From Salmonella enterica subsp. arizonae (lineage in GTDB: Bacteria; Pseudomonadota; Gammaproteobacteria; Enterobacterales; Enterobacteriaceae): a stretch of 64,000 nt of DNA. A model generated the notes under the pieces. It was not told the origin of the DNA. It saw only the letters and a program-made list of their open reading frames with translations, and searched no databases. Within the stretch, counting starts at the first letter, position 1. Each line of letters starts with the position of its first letter. The position numbers and the translations under genes are program-made. The stretch spans positions 62,001-126,000 of the forward strand of contig NZ_VXJW01000002.1 of NCBI RefSeq assembly GCF_008692845.1, given 5' to 3'. This document shows, one piece after another, positions 10,540-21,522 of this stretch.

Positions 10540-11534
10540 TGAAAAAACCTGTCGTTATCGGACTGGTAATCGCAGCGATCGTCGCTGTGATTGCCGGTGG
10601 AACCTGGTGGTATCAAAGTCGGCAGGACGATGGGCTGACGCTATACGGTAATGTCGATATTCGTACCGTCAATATCAGCTTTCGCGTCGGCGGCAGGCTG
10701 GCGTCGCTGAATGTGGATGAAGGCGATACGATCAAAGCCGGGCAGGTGCTCGGCGAACTGGATCACGCGCCATACGAAAACGCGCTGATGCAGGCGAAAG
10801 CTGGCGTGTCGGTCGCCCAGGCGCAATACGATTTGATGCTGGCAGGCTACCGCGATGAAGAGATAGCCCAGGCCGCCGCCGCAGTAAGACAGGCGCAAGC
10901 CGCCTATGACTACGCGCAGAACTTTTACAACCGTCAGCAGGGATTGTGGAAAAGCCGCACCATTTCCGCAAACGATCTGGAAAACGCCCGCTCATCGCGC
11001 GATCAGGCACAGGCGACGCTGAAATCCGCGCAGGATAAGCTGAGCCAGTACCGTACCGGTAATCGCGAACAAGATATCGCCCAGGCGAAAGCCAGCCTGG
11101 AACAGGCAAAGGCCCAACTGGCGCAGGCGCAGCTTGATTTACAGGACACCACGCTTATCGCGCCTTCCAACGGGACATTGCTCACCCGCGCGGTCGAACC
11201 GGGCAGTATGCTGAACGCCGGCAGCACGGTATTAACGCTATCACTGACCCGCCCAGTCTGGGTACGCGCCTATGTCGATGAACGCAACCTCAGCCAGACG
11301 CAACCGGGGCGCGAAATTCTGTTGTATACCGACGGCCGTCCTGACAAACCTTACCACGGCAAGATTGGTTTCGTTTCGCCCACCGCGGAATTTACGCCGA
11401 AAACTGTCGAAACGCCGGATCTGCGCACCGATCTCGTCTATCGCCTGCGCATTATCGTCACCGATGCGGACGATGCGTTACGCCAGGGGATGCCGGTCAC
11501 GGTGAAATTTAATGACGAGGCACGGCATGAGTGA
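10539..11534 (+). CDS. ybhG: HlyD-type periplasmic adaptor YbhG
   Basis: A 331-residue membrane-fusion protein for the YbhFSR ABC exporter. It has one N-terminal membrane anchor (residues 4-24), a lipoyl/barrel-sandwich segment ([20 protein letters not shown]), a long alanine/glutamine-rich coiled-coil hairpin (about 80-210, full of AQAQ and ARSSRDQAQ) and a second lipoyl half ([19 protein letters not shown]). It overlaps both neighbours, cecR by 1 base and ybhF by 8, so translation is probably coupled. It would bridge the inner-membrane pump to an outer-membrane channel such as TolC. Confidence 0.94.
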   Translation: MKKPVVIGLVIAAIVAVIAGGTWWYQSRQDDGLTLYGNVDIRTVNISFRVGGRLASLNVDEGDTIKAGQVLGELDHAPYENALMQAKAGVSVAQAQYDLMLAGYRDEEIAQAAAAVRQAQAAYDYAQNFYNRQQGLWKSRTISANDLENARSSRDQAQATLKSAQDKLSQYRTGNREQDIAQAKASLEQAKAQLAQAQLDLQDTTLIAPSNGTLLTRAVEPGSMLNAGSTVLTLSLTRPVWVRAYVDERNLSQTQPGREILLYTDGRPDKPYHGKIGFVSPTAEFTPKTVETPDLRTDLVYRLRIIVTDADDALRQGMPVTVKFNDEARHE

Positions 11535-13263
11535 GGCCGTTATTACGCTGCACGGTCTGACGAAGCGCTTTGCGGGAATGGATAAACCCGCCGTCGCGCC
11601 GCTCGACTGTACCATTCATTCCGGTTATGTCACCGGGCTGGTAGGGCCGGACGGCGCAGGAAAAACCACGCTGATGCGTATGCTGGCGGGCCTGCTCAAA
11701 GCCGATGGCGGCGGCGCCTCCGTATTGGGCTTCGACCCGATACAAAACGACAGCGAGCTACATGCGGTTCTGGGCTATATGCCGCAGAAATTCGGTCTGT
11801 ATGAAGATCTTACCGTCATGGAGAACCTTAATCTCTATGCCGATTTGCGCAGCGTTGCCGGCGAGATACGGGAAAAGACCTTTGCCCGCTTATTGGAATT
11901 TACCGCCCTCGGCCCGTTCACCGGTCGTCTGGCAGGGAAACTGTCTGGCGGGATGAAGCAAAAGCTGGGACTGGCCTGTACGCTGGTCGGCGAACCGAAA
12001 GTGCTGCTGCTGGATGAGCCGGGCGTTGGCGTTGACCCGATTTCACGGCGCGAGTTATGGCAAATGGTCCACGAACTGGCGGGCGACGGGATGCTGATTT
12101 TATGGAGCACCTCCTACCTGGATGAGGCCGAACAGTGTCGCGACGTGCTGCTGATGAATGAAGGCGAACTGCTTTATCAGGGCGAACCTACAGCGCTGAC
12201 GCAAACGATGGCCGGGCGTAGCTTCCTGATGAGCAGCCCACAGGAGAACAACCGTAGGTTGCTGCAACGAGCGCTCAGACTACCGCAGGTGAGCGACGGC
12301 ATGATTCAAGGACGTTCAGTACGCCTGATCCTGAAAAAAGAGGCAACCGAAGAAGAGATTCGTCAGGCGGAAGGGATGCCGGAAATCACCCTCAACGAGA
12401 CCACGCCGCGCTTCGAAGACGCCTTTATCGATCTGCTTGGCGGGGCGGGAACCTCGGAATCTCCGCTGGGTTCAATTCTCCATACGGTTGAAGGCACTCC
12501 CGGCGAAACGGTGATCGAAGCGCAGGAACTGACAAAAAAATTTGGCGATTTCGCAGCGACGGACCATGTTAACTTCGTCGTACAGCGCGGCGAGATTTTT
12601 GGCCTGCTCGGCCCGAACGGCGCGGGTAAATCGACCACCTTTAAAATGATGTGCGGCCTGCTGGTGCCGACGTCCGGCAAGGCGCTGGTGCTGGATATGG
12701 ACCTGAAAGTCAGCTCCGGCAAAGCCCGTCAGCATCTGGGCTATATGGCGCAAAAATTTTCGCTTTACGGCAACCTGACCGTCGAGCAGAACCTGCGTTT
12801 TTTCTCCGGCGTCTATGGTTTGCGGGGCCGCGCGCAGAATGAAAAAATTCAGCGCATGAGCGAAGCGTTTGGTCTGAAAAGCATTGCGTCGCATCCCACC
12901 GATGCGCTGCCGCTGGGCTTTAAACAGCGTCTGGCGCTGGCCTGCTCGCTGATGCACGAACCGGATATTTTATTCCTTGATGAACCCACGTCCGGAGTTG
13001 ATCCCCTTACCCGCCGTGAATTTTGGCTGCATATTAATAGCATGGTGGAAAAAGGGGTCACGGTAATGGTGACGACCCACTTTATGGATGAGGCGGAATA
13101 TTGCGATCGCATCGGACTGGTGTATCGCGGGAAGCTTATCGCCAGCGGCACGCCGGACGATCTCAAAGCACAGGCCGCCGATGCTCAACAGGCCGATCCG
13201 ACGATGGAGCAGGCCTTTATCACCCTCATCAATGACTGGGATAAGGAGCATACGCATGAGTAA
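11527..13263 (+). CDS. ybhF: ABC exporter ATPase YbhF (two nucleotide-binding domains)
   Basis: A 578-residue fused ABC ATPase. The first domain has GPDGAGKTT, signature [13 protein letters not shown] and Walker [13 protein letters not shown]. The second has [10 protein letters not shown], a degenerate signature ([14 protein letters not shown]) and [12 protein letters not shown]. It drives the exporter formed with membrane subunits YbhS and YbhR. ATG 11527 is chosen over an upstream in-frame ATG because it gives the known YbhF N-terminus ([14 protein letters not shown]). It overlaps ybhG and ybhS by 8 bases each. Confidence 0.95.
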   Translation: MSEAVITLHGLTKRFAGMDKPAVAPLDCTIHSGYVTGLVGPDGAGKTTLMRMLAGLLKADGGGASVLGFDPIQNDSELHAVLGYMPQKFGLYEDLTVMENLNLYADLRSVAGEIREKTFARLLEFTALGPFTGRLAGKLSGGMKQKLGLACTLVGEPKVLLLDEPGVGVDPISRRELWQMVHELAGDGMLILWSTSYLDEAEQCRDVLLMNEGELLYQGEPTALTQTMAGRSFLMSSPQENNRRLLQRALRLPQVSDGMIQGRSVRLILKKEATEEEIRQAEGMPEITLNETTPRFEDAFIDLLGGAGTSESPLGSILHTVEGTPGETVIEAQELTKKFGDFAATDHVNFVVQRGEIFGLLGPNGAGKSTTFKMMCGLLVPTSGKALVLDMDLKVSSGKARQHLGYMAQKFSLYGNLTVEQNLRFFSGVYGLRGRAQNEKIQRMSEAFGLKSIASHPTDALPLGFKQRLALACSLMHEPDILFLDEPTSGVDPLTRREFWLHINSMVEKGVTVMVTTHFMDEAEYCDRIGLVYRGKLIASGTPDDLKAQAADAQQADPTMEQAFITLINDWDKEHTHE

Positions 13264-14386
13264 GTCTCTCTCCTGGCGCCGCGTGCGTGCTTTGTGCGTC
13301 AAAGAGACGCGCCAGATCGTTCGCGATCCCAGTAGCTGGCTGATTGCGGTGGTGATCCCGCTGCTGTTGCTGTTTATTTTCGGTTACGGCATTAACCTCG
13401 ACTCCAGCAAGCTGCGGGTGGGGATTTTGCTTGAACAGCAAAGCCAGGAGGCGCTGGATTTCACTCATGCGATGACCGGTTCACCCTATATCGACGCAAC
13501 CATTAGCGATAATCGACATGAATTAATTGAAAAAATGCAGGCCGGACGCATTCGCGGACTGGTGGTGATTCCAGTAGATTTCGCGCAGCAAATGGCGCAC
13601 GCCAATGCCACCGCGCCGATTCAGGTGATTACCGACGGCAGCGAGCCAAATACCGCCAACTTCGTTCAGGGTTATGTTGAGGGCATCTGGCAAATCTGGC
13701 AACAACAGCGGGCGGAAGATCGCGGCGAAGCCTTTGAACCGCTCATCGACGTCCAGACGCGCTACTGGTTTAACCCTGCGGCGATCAGTCAGCATTTTAT
13801 TATTCCCGGCGCCGTGACTATTATCATGACGGTAATTGGCGCGATCCTGACGTCGTTAGTGGTCGCCCGCGAATGGGAGCGCGGTACGATGGAGGCGCTG
13901 CTCTCTACCGAAGTGACGCGCGTCGAACTGCTGCTATGTAAGCTTATTCCCTATTACTTTCTCGGTATGCTGGCAATGCTGATCTGTATGCTGGTATCGG
14001 TGTTTATTCTCGGCGTGCCGTATCGCGGTTCGCTGCTAATTCTGTTTGTCATCACCAGTTTGTTTTTACTGAGTACGTTGGGGATGGGGTTGTTGATTTC
14101 CACTATTACTCGCAACCAGTTTAACGCCGCGCAGGTGGCGCTGAACGCCGCCTTTTTGCCATCGATTATGCTGTCCGGGTTTATCTTCCAGATAGACAGT
14201 ATGCCTGCGGTGATCCGCGCGGTGACCTATATTATTCCGGCGCGCTATTTTGTCAGCACCCTGCAAAGCCTGTTTCTGGCCGGCAATATTCCGGTAGTGT
14301 TAGGTATTAACGTACTGTTTTTGATCGCCTCGGCGGTGATGTTTATTGGTCTGACGTGGCTTAAAACAAAACGTCGGCTGGACTGA
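13256..14386 (+). CDS. ybhS: ABC-2 exporter membrane subunit YbhS
   Basis: A 376-residue ABC-2 type permease. One N-terminal membrane helix ([19 protein letters not shown]) is followed by a large periplasmic domain (about 50-170) and five C-terminal helices, the usual layout. ATG 13256 overlaps the end of ybhF by 8 bases; a much longer upstream reading frame exists but lies inside ybhF and is rejected. It works with YbhR as a heterodimeric pore powered by YbhF. Confidence 0.94.
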   Translation: MSKSLSWRRVRALCVKETRQIVRDPSSWLIAVVIPLLLLFIFGYGINLDSSKLRVGILLEQQSQEALDFTHAMTGSPYIDATISDNRHELIEKMQAGRIRGLVVIPVDFAQQMAHANATAPIQVITDGSEPNTANFVQGYVEGIWQIWQQQRAEDRGEAFEPLIDVQTRYWFNPAAISQHFIIPGAVTIIMTVIGAILTSLVVAREWERGTMEALLSTEVTRVELLLCKLIPYYFLGMLAMLICMLVSVFILGVPYRGSLLILFVITSLFLLSTLGMGLLISTITRNQFNAAQVALNAAFLPSIMLSGFIFQIDSMPAVIRAVTYIIPARYFVSTLQSLFLAGNIPVVLGINVLFLIASAVMFIGLTWLKTKRRLD

Positions 14387-14417
14387 GGAATTGCCATCCG
14401 GCACTGAGGGCAAGACT

Positions 14418-15524
14418 ATGTTTCATCGTTTATGGACGTTAATTCGCAAAGAACTGCAATCGCTTTTACGCGAACCGCAAACGCGCGCGATCCTGATTCT
14501 GCCAGTGCTGATTCAGGTTATCTTGTTTCCGTATGCTGCGACGCTTGAAGTCACAAACGCGACCATCGCCATCTATAACGAAGATAACGGCAAACATTCC
14601 GTAGAACTTACCCAGCGTTTTGCCCGCGCGAAGGCTTTTACCCATGTGCTGCTGCTGAATAGCCCACAAGAGATCCAGCCGACTATCGATACGCAAAAAG
14701 CGCTGCTGCTGGTGCGCTTCCCGGCGAATTTCTCGCGGAATCTGGATACCTTCCAGTCCGCGCCGATGCAGCTCATTCTTGACGGACGCAACTCCAACAG
14801 CGCGCAAATCGCCGCCAATTATCTGCAACAGATCGTCAAGGTGTATCAGCAGGAGTTGATGGACGGTAAGCCAAAGTCCAACAATAGCGAACTGGTGGTA
14901 CGCAACTGGTATAACCCGAATCTGGACTATAAATGGTTTGTGGTGCCATCGCTGATCGCCATGATCACTACTATCGGCGTGATGATCGTGACCTCGCTGT
15001 CCGTCGCCCGCGAGCGTGAACAAGGCACTCTGGATCAACTGCTGGTCTCTCCGCTCACCACCTGGCAGATTTTCGTCGGTAAAGCGGTGCCTGCGCTGAT
15101 TGTCGCCACCTTCCAGGCCACGATCGTGCTGGCTATCGGCATTTGGGCGTATCAAATCCCCTTCGCCGGATCGTTAGCGCTGTTTTATTTCACGATGGTG
15201 ATTTACGGGCTGTCGCTGGTAGGATTTGGCTTGCTGATATCATCACTTTGCGCCACGCAACAGCAGGCATTTATCGGCGTCTTTGTCTTTATGATGCCGG
15301 CGATCTTACTTTCAGGCTATGTCTCGCCGGTGGAAAATATGCCGGTCTGGCTGCAAAACCTGACGTGGATAAACCCTATCCGCCACTTTACTGACATTAC
15401 CAAGCAAATTTATCTTAAGGACGCGAGTCTGGGGATTGTCTGGGGAAGTTTGTGGCCGCTACTGGTGATAGCGGTCACTACGGGTTCAACGGCGTATGCG
15501 ATGTTTAGACGCAAAGTCATGTAG
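14418..15524 (+). CDS. ybhR: ABC-2 exporter membrane subunit YbhR
   Basis: A 368-residue partner of YbhS with the same layout: basic N-terminus, first helix ([20 protein letters not shown]), periplasmic domain, then a five-helix bundle. ATG 14418 follows GAGGGCAAG at a suitable distance. It is the last gene of cecR-ybhGFSR. Its final 39 bases overlap the 3' end of the convergent ybhQ, so transcripts from the two sides run into each other. Confidence 0.94.
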   Translation: MFHRLWTLIRKELQSLLREPQTRAILILPVLIQVILFPYAATLEVTNATIAIYNEDNGKHSVELTQRFARAKAFTHVLLLNSPQEIQPTIDTQKALLLVRFPANFSRNLDTFQSAPMQLILDGRNSNSAQIAANYLQQIVKVYQQELMDGKPKSNNSELVVRNWYNPNLDYKWFVVPSLIAMITTIGVMIVTSLSVAREREQGTLDQLLVSPLTTWQIFVGKAVPALIVATFQATIVLAIGIWAYQIPFAGSLALFYFTMVIYGLSLVGFGLLISSLCATQQQAFIGVFVFMMPAILLSGYVSPVENMPVWLQNLTWINPIRHFTDITKQIYLKDASLGIVWGSLWPLLVIAVTTGSTAYAMFRRKVM

Positions 15525-15896
15525 CTTTTTATCTTTCGCCAGTAACGATACCACGGCGGGCCCGGCCAGAATAGCCAGTCCCGCCAGCGCCAGTAAGACA
15601 TTGTTTTGCAATACGCGGGACAGCAGCCAGAGGACAATCAGCGCGGTGCCGAAGTACCAGGTGGTGGTCAACTCTTCCAAAACATCCGCCACATCGCGCC
15701 AGCGTTGCTCATGATGGCGCTGCAACGCCAGCATCAGCAGTACCGTCACGCCATAAAGTACGCATAATCCCAGACCGACACGCACTAATGTGCCGCTCAT
15801 CCAGCCTATTACCAGCATCGCCACTATCAGTAAATGCAACATAATCTGCCAGCAACCGAGGCCGGTTGCGACACGAACGCGTTGTTGCCACTTCAT
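15486..15896 (-). CDS. ybhQ: Inner-membrane protein YbhQ
   Basis: A 136-residue membrane protein of unknown function with four hydrophobic segments (for example [19 protein letters not shown] and [20 protein letters not shown]) and a basic C-terminus ending HRIRR. The start at MKWQQ (15896) follows AGGAGAAAAGCC, which looks like its ribosome site; an in-frame upstream ATG is not used. The 3' end overlaps ybhR by 39 bases on the opposite strand. Confidence 0.9.
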   Translation of the reverse strand: MKWQQRVRVATGLGCWQIMLHLLIVAMLVIGWMSGTLVRVGLGLCVLYGVTVLLMLALQRHHEQRWRDVADVLEELTTTWYFGTALIVLWLLSRVLQNNVLLALAGLAILAGPAVVSLLAKDKKLHDFASKHRIRR

Positions 15897-16028
15897 GGCT
15901 TTTCTCCTGAAGCATTTTTCTCTCATTATTCAGAGTACCGAACTTTACGGAAAATTCCGTAAGACCGCATCTTTTTGTGACGACGACTACACTATTTCAA
16001 TCAGGATAGTGACGCGAACAGGAAGAAA

Positions 16029-16787
16029 ATGACTCAACACACGCGAAATTTTTCATTCAAAGTGCTCACCATTAACACGCACAAAGGGTTTACCGCCTTT
16101 AATAAACGCTTCATCCTGCCGGAACTGCGCGATGCCGTCAGAACGGTCGGCGCCGATATCGTCTGTCTGCAAGAAGTGATGGGCGCACATGAGGTGCATC
16201 CGCTGCATATCGAAAACTGGCCGGACACCACCCATTATGAATTTTTGGCCGACACCATGTGGAGCGATTTCGCCTATGGCCGCAATGCGGTCTATCCGGA
16301 AGGCCATCACGGCAACGCAGTGCTTTCTCGCTACCCCATTGAACATTATGAAAATCGCGACGTCTCGGTCGGCGGCAGCGAAAAGCGCGGCGTGCTCTAT
16401 TGCCGCATTACGCCGCCCATGCACAACCACCCTATCCACGTCATGTGCGTGCATCTCGGCCTGCGGGAGAGCCATCGCCAGGCGCAGTTAACCATGCTGG
16501 CAGGATGGGTGAATGCCTTGCCGGAATCGGAACCGGTGCTGGTGGCCGGAGACTTTAACGACTGGCGGCAAAGAGCCAATCCGCCGTTAAAAGCGGCCGG
16601 GCTGGAGGAGATATTCACCCGCGCCCATGGCCGACCGGCGCGTACTTTCCCGGTAAGTATGCCGCTGCTGCGACTCGATCGTATTTACGTCAAGAATGCT
16701 AACGCCAGCTCTCCTACGGCGCTACCGCTGCGAAACTGGCGACATTTATCAGACCATGCCCCCCTTAGCGCGGAGATCCATCTATGA
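16029..16787 (+). CDS. ybhP: Endonuclease/exonuclease/phosphatase-family protein YbhP
   Basis: A 252-residue member of the EEP metal-dependent phosphodiesterase fold. Catalytic landmarks are present: [15 protein letters not shown] (metal-binding Glu), [19 protein letters not shown] and the C-terminal SDHAPL histidine. Its substrate is not known; its lasting link to clsB suggests a phospholipid-related role. It overlaps clsB by 4 bases (ATGA) and heads the ybhP-clsB-ybhN operon. Confidence 0.92.
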   Translation: MTQHTRNFSFKVLTINTHKGFTAFNKRFILPELRDAVRTVGADIVCLQEVMGAHEVHPLHIENWPDTTHYEFLADTMWSDFAYGRNAVYPEGHHGNAVLSRYPIEHYENRDVSVGGSEKRGVLYCRITPPMHNHPIHVMCVHLGLRESHRQAQLTMLAGWVNALPESEPVLVAGDFNDWRQRANPPLKAAGLEEIFTRAHGRPARTFPVSMPLLRLDRIYVKNANASSPTALPLRNWRHLSDHAPLSAEIHL

Positions 16788-18025
16788 AATGCGGCTGGCG
16801 TGAAGGTAATCAAATTCAGCTACTGGAAAACGGCGACCAGTTCTATCCTGCCGTGTTTGAGGCTATCGCTCAGGCACAGCAAAAAATCATCCTGGAAACT
16901 TTCATCTTGTTTGAAGATGAGGTGGGCAAAAAACTCCATGCCGCTCTGCTAAAAGCCGCACAGCGCGGCGTAAAAGCCGAAGTGTTGCTCGACGGCTACG
17001 GCTCTCCCGATCTCAGCGACGCTTTTGTCGGCGAATTAACCGCGGCGGGCGTTATTTTTCGCTATTACGACCCCCGCCCGCGTCTACTGGGGTTGCGAAC
17101 CAATATCTTCCGCCGAATGCACCGCAAAATTGTAGTGATTGATGATCGTATTGCCTTTGTCGGCGGCATTAACTATTCCGCCGAACATATGTCGGATTAC
17201 GGCCCGCAGGCGAAACAAGACTACGCGGTACGGGTCGAAGGGCCTGTAGTAGCCGATATCCTGCAATTCGAAGTCGAGAATCTGCCGGGGCAAAGCCCCG
17301 CACGCCGCTGGTGGAAGCGCCATCATCAGGCCGAAGAAAACCGCCACCCCGGCGAAGCGCAGGCGCTGTTTGTCTGGCGGGATAACGAAGAACACCGCGA
17401 CGATATCGAACGTCATTATCTGAAAATGCTGACCCAGGCAAAGCGTGAAGTGATTATCGCTAACGCCTATTTTTTCCCCGGCTATCGTTTGCTCCACGCG
17501 ATGCGTAAAGCTGCCCGCCGTGGCGTGAGCGTAAAACTGATTGTCCAGGGAGAGCCAGACATGCCGATTGTCAAAGTCGGCGCGCGGTTGCTCTATAACT
17601 ATCTGGTGAAAGGCGGCGTGCAGGTTTATGAATACCGTCGCCGTCCGCTGCACGGCAAAGTGGCGCTGATGGACGATCACTGGGCGACGGTAGGGTCGAG
17701 TAATCTCGACCCGCTCAGCTTGTCGCTTAACCTTGAAGCTAATCTGATCATTCATGATCGCAACTTTAACCAGACCCTGCGCGACAATTTACAAGGCATC
17801 ATCGTGAATGATTGTAAGCAGGTCGATGAGTCTATGCTGCCGAGACGCACCTGGTGGAACCTGAGCAAAAGCGTGCTGGCGTTCCACTTTTTACGCCATT
17901 TCCCGGCGCTGGTGGGCTGGCTACCTGCGCATACCCCGCATCTGGCGCAGGTTCCCCCGCCTGCCCAGCCGGAAATGGAAACCCAGGATCGCGTTGATCC
18001 AGAAAATACAGGAGTGAAGCCCTAA
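16784..18025 (+). CDS. clsB: Cardiolipin synthase B (ClsB/YbhO)
   Basis: A 413-residue phospholipase-D superfamily enzyme that makes cardiolipin at the inner membrane. Two catalytic HKD motifs are intact: [10 protein letters not shown]...GGINYS at about 110-130, and [12 protein letters not shown]...GSSNLDP at about 290-310. Unlike ClsA it lacks N-terminal transmembrane helices, as expected for ClsB. Overlaps with ybhP (ATGA) and ybhN (TAATG) suggest translational coupling. Confidence 0.96.
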   Translation: MKCGWREGNQIQLLENGDQFYPAVFEAIAQAQQKIILETFILFEDEVGKKLHAALLKAAQRGVKAEVLLDGYGSPDLSDAFVGELTAAGVIFRYYDPRPRLLGLRTNIFRRMHRKIVVIDDRIAFVGGINYSAEHMSDYGPQAKQDYAVRVEGPVVADILQFEVENLPGQSPARRWWKRHHQAEENRHPGEAQALFVWRDNEEHRDDIERHYLKMLTQAKREVIIANAYFFPGYRLLHAMRKAARRGVSVKLIVQGEPDMPIVKVGARLLYNYLVKGGVQVYEYRRRPLHGKVALMDDHWATVGSSNLDPLSLSLNLEANLIIHDRNFNQTLRDNLQGIIVNDCKQVDESMLPRRTWWNLSKSVLAFHFLRHFPALVGWLPAHTPHLAQVPPPAQPEMETQDRVDPENTGVKP

Positions 18026-18987
18026 TGGCTAAATCGCATCCGCGCTGGCGGCTGGCTAAAAAAGTGCTGACCTGGCTGTTTTTTATTGCGGTCGTCGTTC
18101 TGCTGGTGGTTTATGCTAAAAAGGTTGACTGGGGCGATGTCTGGACCGTCATCCGCGACTATAACCGCACTGCGCTTTTAAGCGCCGTTGGGCTGGTTAT
18201 TATTAGCTATCTTCTGTACGGCTGTTACGATCTGCTTGGACGGCTTTATTGCGGCCATAAACTGGCGAAGCGGCAGGTTATGCTGGTATCGTTCGTTTGC
18301 TACGCCTTTAATTTGACGCTGAGTACCTGGGTCGGCGGGATAGGGATGCGTTACCGACTATACTCCCGCCTCGGCCTGCCCGGCAGCACGATCACGCGCA
18401 TTTTCTCGCTCAGTATTACCACTAACTGGCTGGGCTATATTTTACTTGGCGGCATCATTTTTACCTTCGGCATTGTCCAGCTTCCCGACCACTGGTATGT
18501 CGATGAAGGCACGCTACGTATTCTCGGTATCGTTTTATTGCTGATTATCGCGGTCTATATGTGGTTTTGCGCCTTTGCGAAGCGGCGATATATGACGATT
18601 AAAGGGCAGAAGCTGGTGCTGCCGTCATGGAAATTCGCACTGGCGCAGATGGCGATCTCCAGCGCGAACTGGATGGCGATGGGCGCGATCATCTGGCTGC
18701 TAATGGGCCAGAATGTGAACTATTTCTTTGTGCTGGGCGTACTGCTGGTGAGCAGCATCGCGGGTGTCATCGTGCATATTCCGGCCGGCATCGGCGTGCT
18801 GGAGGCCGTTTTCCTGGCGCTGCTGGCGGGCGAACATACGTCGCAAGGCACGATTATCGCCGCCCTTCTCGCTTACCGCGTACTTTACTATTTTATTCCT
18901 CTGTTGCTGGCGCTGGTGTGCTACCTGGTCCTGGAGGGCCGGGCGAAAAAGCTACGGGCGAAAAATGAGCGGGCGATGGCAAAATAA
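18025..18987 (+). CDS. ybhN: Inner-membrane protein YbhN (UPF0104 family)
   Basis: A 320-residue polytopic protein with about eight membrane segments, related to the flippase half of lysylphosphatidylglycerol synthases (UPF0104). The motif VIVHIPAGIGVLEAVFLALL near residue 250-270 is characteristic. A role in moving a lipid made or used by its neighbour ClsB is plausible but inferred. It is the last gene of ybhP-clsB-ybhN and is followed by REP elements. Confidence 0.9.
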   Translation: MAKSHPRWRLAKKVLTWLFFIAVVVLLVVYAKKVDWGDVWTVIRDYNRTALLSAVGLVIISYLLYGCYDLLGRLYCGHKLAKRQVMLVSFVCYAFNLTLSTWVGGIGMRYRLYSRLGLPGSTITRIFSLSITTNWLGYILLGGIIFTFGIVQLPDHWYVDEGTLRILGIVLLLIIAVYMWFCAFAKRRYMTIKGQKLVLPSWKFALAQMAISSANWMAMGAIIWLLMGQNVNYFFVLGVLLVSSIAGVIVHIPAGIGVLEAVFLALLAGEHTSQGTIIAALLAYRVLYYFIPLLLALVCYLVLEGRAKKLRAKNERAMAK

Positions 18988-19003
18988 TTTACGGTTATGC
19001 ATT

Positions 19004-19047
19004 GCCGGATGGCGTCGGGCAGGCCGGATGACGAAATGCCATCCGGC
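19004..19047. repeat. REP element between ybhN and ybhL
   Basis: A palindromic REP unit (GCCGGATGGCGTCGG ... GCCATCCGGC, 19004-19047) with an inner GCCGGATG copy lies between the convergent 3' ends of ybhN and ybhL. Confidence 0.85.
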
Positions 19048-19056
19048 ACAACAACA

Positions 19057-19761
19057 TTAGCGGCGATTACCAAAAATACGCAGTAACATCAGGAACAGGT
19101 TGATAAAGTCCAGATAGAGTGTTAACGCGCCGAGAATCGAATACTTACGTAGATTAGCACTATCACGGGTATCAATTTGCTCGCCGATATTTTTCAGTTT
19201 CTGCGTGTCATAGGCGGTCAGACCGACAAACACAATCACACCAATATAGGTCACAATCCACATCAGCGTTTCGCTCTTCAGCCAAAAATTGACCAGCGAC
19301 GCCAGCACGATCCCAATGAGCGCCATAAACAGCATGTTGCCGAAACCGCTAAGATCGCGTTTAGTGGTATACCCGTACAGGCTCATTACGCCAAACATTC
19401 CGCCCGTCACCACAAACGTACTGGCGATAGAGGAGTAGGTGTAAACGACAAAAATACTGGATAACGTCAATCCGGTTAGCGCCGAATAAAGCATAAACAG
19501 CGTGGTCGCCATTCCGGCGCTAAGTTTATGCACCAGTCCCGACAGTACAAACACCAGCGCAAGCTGGGCAATGATTAACCCAAAGAAGGTGATCTTACTG
19601 GAAAAGACAAACATCATGACGGCTGGCGTATTAGCCGCATACCACGCGATAAACGCGGTCAACAACAGCCCGACCGTCATCCAGCCATACACTTGCGCCA
19701 TATAGGTCTGCAGGCCGGAACGCGCCTGCACTATTGAATCAGATCGTGGAAATCTGTCCAT
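19057..19761 (-). CDS. ybhL: BAX inhibitor-1 family membrane protein YbhL
   Basis: A 234-residue protein with seven hydrophobic segments and the C-terminal acidic region of the BI-1/YccA family (VGLTAYDTQKLKNI, then ALTLYLDFINLFLMLLRIFG). Members form proton-sensitive calcium leak channels; the bacterial role is not settled. The upstream AGGAGTTCATT on its strand fits the start. It is a single gene, downstream of the moa operon on the same strand. Confidence 0.93.
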   Translation of the reverse strand: MDRFPRSDSIVQARSGLQTYMAQVYGWMTVGLLLTAFIAWYAANTPAVMMFVFSSKITFFGLIIAQLALVFVLSGLVHKLSAGMATTLFMLYSALTGLTLSSIFVVYTYSSIASTFVVTGGMFGVMSLYGYTTKRDLSGFGNMLFMALIGIVLASLVNFWLKSETLMWIVTYIGVIVFVGLTAYDTQKLKNIGEQIDTRDSANLRKYSILGALTLYLDFINLFLMLLRIFGNRR

Positions 19762-19808
19762 AATGAACTCCTGTGTAGAAATGATACCCTAAAGCGTATC
19801 ACATTCTA

Positions 19809-20261
19809 CTACCAACGTTTTGCCGACTGTTGGTCGCTGTCGCGCGCTTCGACCCAGCGATCGCCTTCCGGCGTGGCTTCACGCTTCCAGAACGGCGCGC
19901 GGGTTTTCAGATAATCCATAATGAACTGACCGGCGTCGAACGCGCTACTGCGGTGCGCGCTGGTTACGCCGACAAAAACAATCTCATCGCCCGGCCATAA
20001 CTCGCCAATGCGATGAATCACCGTTACCCGGCCCAGCGGCCAGCGGGAGCGCGCCTCGGCGACGATCTCCGCCAAAGCTTTCTCAGTCATGCCGGGATAA
20101 TGTTCCAGCGTCAGCGCGTTAACGCTATCGCCCAGATTATGATTACGCACTTTTCCGGTAAAGGTGACGACCGCGCCGTCTTCGTCGCGCGCCGCCAGCC
20201 AGGGATATTCGTCCCCGACGCTAAACGGCGCAGGGCCGACCACAATTCGCGTTTCACGCAT
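19809..20261 (-). CDS. moaE: Molybdopterin synthase catalytic subunit MoaE
   Basis: A 150-residue large subunit of molybdopterin synthase, which puts two sulphurs onto cyclic pyranopterin monophosphate. Conserved parts are visible: GKVRNHNLGDSVNALTLEHYPGMTEK, HRIGELWPGDEIVFVGV, the catalytic region FDAGQFIMDYLKTRAPFWKRE (lysines) and the C-terminal RWVEAR. The start at MRETRIVVG follows moaD by 1 base; an upstream extension inside moaD is rejected. Last gene of moaABCDE. Confidence 0.96.
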   Translation of the reverse strand: MRETRIVVGPAPFSVGDEYPWLAARDEDGAVVTFTGKVRNHNLGDSVNALTLEHYPGMTEKALAEIVAEARSRWPLGRVTVIHRIGELWPGDEIVFVGVTSAHRSSAFDAGQFIMDYLKTRAPFWKREATPEGDRWVEARDSDQQSAKRW

Positions 20262-20262
20262 T

Positions 20263-20508
20263 TTAGCCTCCCGTGACCGGCGGGAAAAACGCCACTTCAT
20301 CGCCCGCCGCCAGCGGATGGTCAAAACTCACCAGCGTCTGGTTGACCGCCGCCAACAGCTTGCCGTCTTCCAGCGCCAAAGCCCAACGATCGCTCTTTGC
20401 CGCCAGATGCTGTCGTAGCGACTCAACGGTGGAAAAATCGGCTGAAATATCAAGTGCGTCAGTTCCTGTAAGCTCGCGAACCTGGGCGAAGAAAAGCACC
20501 TTAATCAT
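20263..20508 (-). CDS. moaD: Molybdopterin synthase sulphur carrier MoaD
   Basis: An 81-residue ubiquitin-fold sulphur carrier ending in the required double glycine (FFPPVTGG), which becomes a thiocarboxylate after activation by MoeB. The start at [13 protein letters not shown] overlaps the end of moaC by 8 bases. The family's usual length is 81 residues. Confidence 0.96.
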   Translation of the reverse strand: MIKVLFFAQVRELTGTDALDISADFSTVESLRQHLAAKSDRWALALEDGKLLAAVNQTLVSFDHPLAAGDEVAFFPPVTGG

Positions 20509-20986
20509 GCGTATCCACCTTAAAATCTCCTGAGTTACCGCCGCTTTTCGCCAGCAGACGCACCGGACCAATCACCATATCTTTTTGTACCGCTTTGCAC
20601 ATATCGTAGATGGTTAGCGCCGCGACGGACGCCGCGGTTAACGCTTCCATTTCGACGCCGGTTTTACCGGTCAGGCGGCACAGGGACTCAATACGCACGC
20701 GATTATGCTCCGACTCGGCCTGAAGCTGGACCTCCACTTTACTTAGCAGTAGCGGATGGCACAGCGGGATCAGCTCCCAGGTGCGTTTGGCGGCCTGAAT
20801 ACCGGCAATACGGGCGGTCGCGAAAACGTCTCCCTTGTGGTGTTTGCCGTCAATAATCATCGCCAGCGTTTCACTACGCATGGTAACAAATGCTTCCGCC
20901 CGCGCTTCACGAACGGTTTCCGCTTTAGCGGAAACATCCACCATGTGCGCTTCGCCAGCGGCGTTTATATGGGTTAATTGCGACAT
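20501..20986 (-). CDS. moaC: Cyclic pyranopterin monophosphate synthase MoaC
   Basis: A 161-residue enzyme that with MoaA converts GTP into cyclic pyranopterin monophosphate. Conserved blocks include [40 protein letters not shown] and [18 protein letters not shown] with the catalytic lysine and aspartate. It lies 2 bases after moaB and overlaps moaD. Confidence 0.97.
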   Translation of the reverse strand: MSQLTHINAAGEAHMVDVSAKAETVREARAEAFVTMRSETLAMIIDGKHHKGDVFATARIAGIQAAKRTWELIPLCHPLLLSKVEVQLQAESEHNRVRIESLCRLTGKTGVEMEALTAASVAALTIYDMCKAVQKDMVIGPVRLLAKSGGNSGDFKVDTHD

Positions 20987-20988
20987 CG

Positions 20989-21501
20989 TTATTTCTTCAA
21001 ATGAGGATGAAAATTACATGGACGCGTACGGGCATCCAACTGCGGCGCAATGATATTCTCCCATGCGGTTCTGCACGCTGTTGTTGAGCCTGGCATGGCG
21101 AATATCAAAGTCTTATTCGCCACGCCAGCCACCGCACGCGACTGCAGGGTTGCGGTGCCGATCTCTTCAAACGAGAGCATTCGAAACACTTCGCCAAACC
21201 CTTCCACTTCACGATCGAACAGCGGCAACAGCGCTTCCGGCGCCTGATCGCCTTCGGTTAAACCAGTCCCGCCAGTGATCAATACGACCTGCACCTCATC
21301 GCTGGCGATCCAGGCGGAAACCTGGGCGCGAATCGCGTAACGGTTCTCTTTAACGATGGCTTTTGCCACTACTTCATGCCCGGCCTCCTGCGCCGAATCA
21401 CGCAGATAATGACCGGAGGTATCGTCTTCTTCGCCGCGTCGGCTGGAAACAGTAAGAATAGCGATGCGGGTCGGAATAAATTCAGCGCTTACCTGACTCA
21501 T
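20989..21501 (-). CDS. moaB: Molybdenum cofactor biosynthesis protein MoaB
   Basis: A 170-residue MogA/MoaB-fold protein with the nucleotide-binding [10 protein letters not shown] motif and the C-terminal [16 protein letters not shown] block. In E. coli MoaB is dispensable for cofactor synthesis, with MogA doing the adenylylation. Second gene of the moa operon, 21 bases after moaA. Confidence 0.96.
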   Translation of the reverse strand: MSQVSAEFIPTRIAILTVSSRRGEEDDTSGHYLRDSAQEAGHEVVAKAIVKENRYAIRAQVSAWIASDEVQVVLITGGTGLTEGDQAPEALLPLFDREVEGFGEVFRMLSFEEIGTATLQSRAVAGVANKTLIFAMPGSTTACRTAWENIIAPQLDARTRPCNFHPHLKK

Positions 21502-21522
21502 CTGAAATCTCCTTATTAAGGA

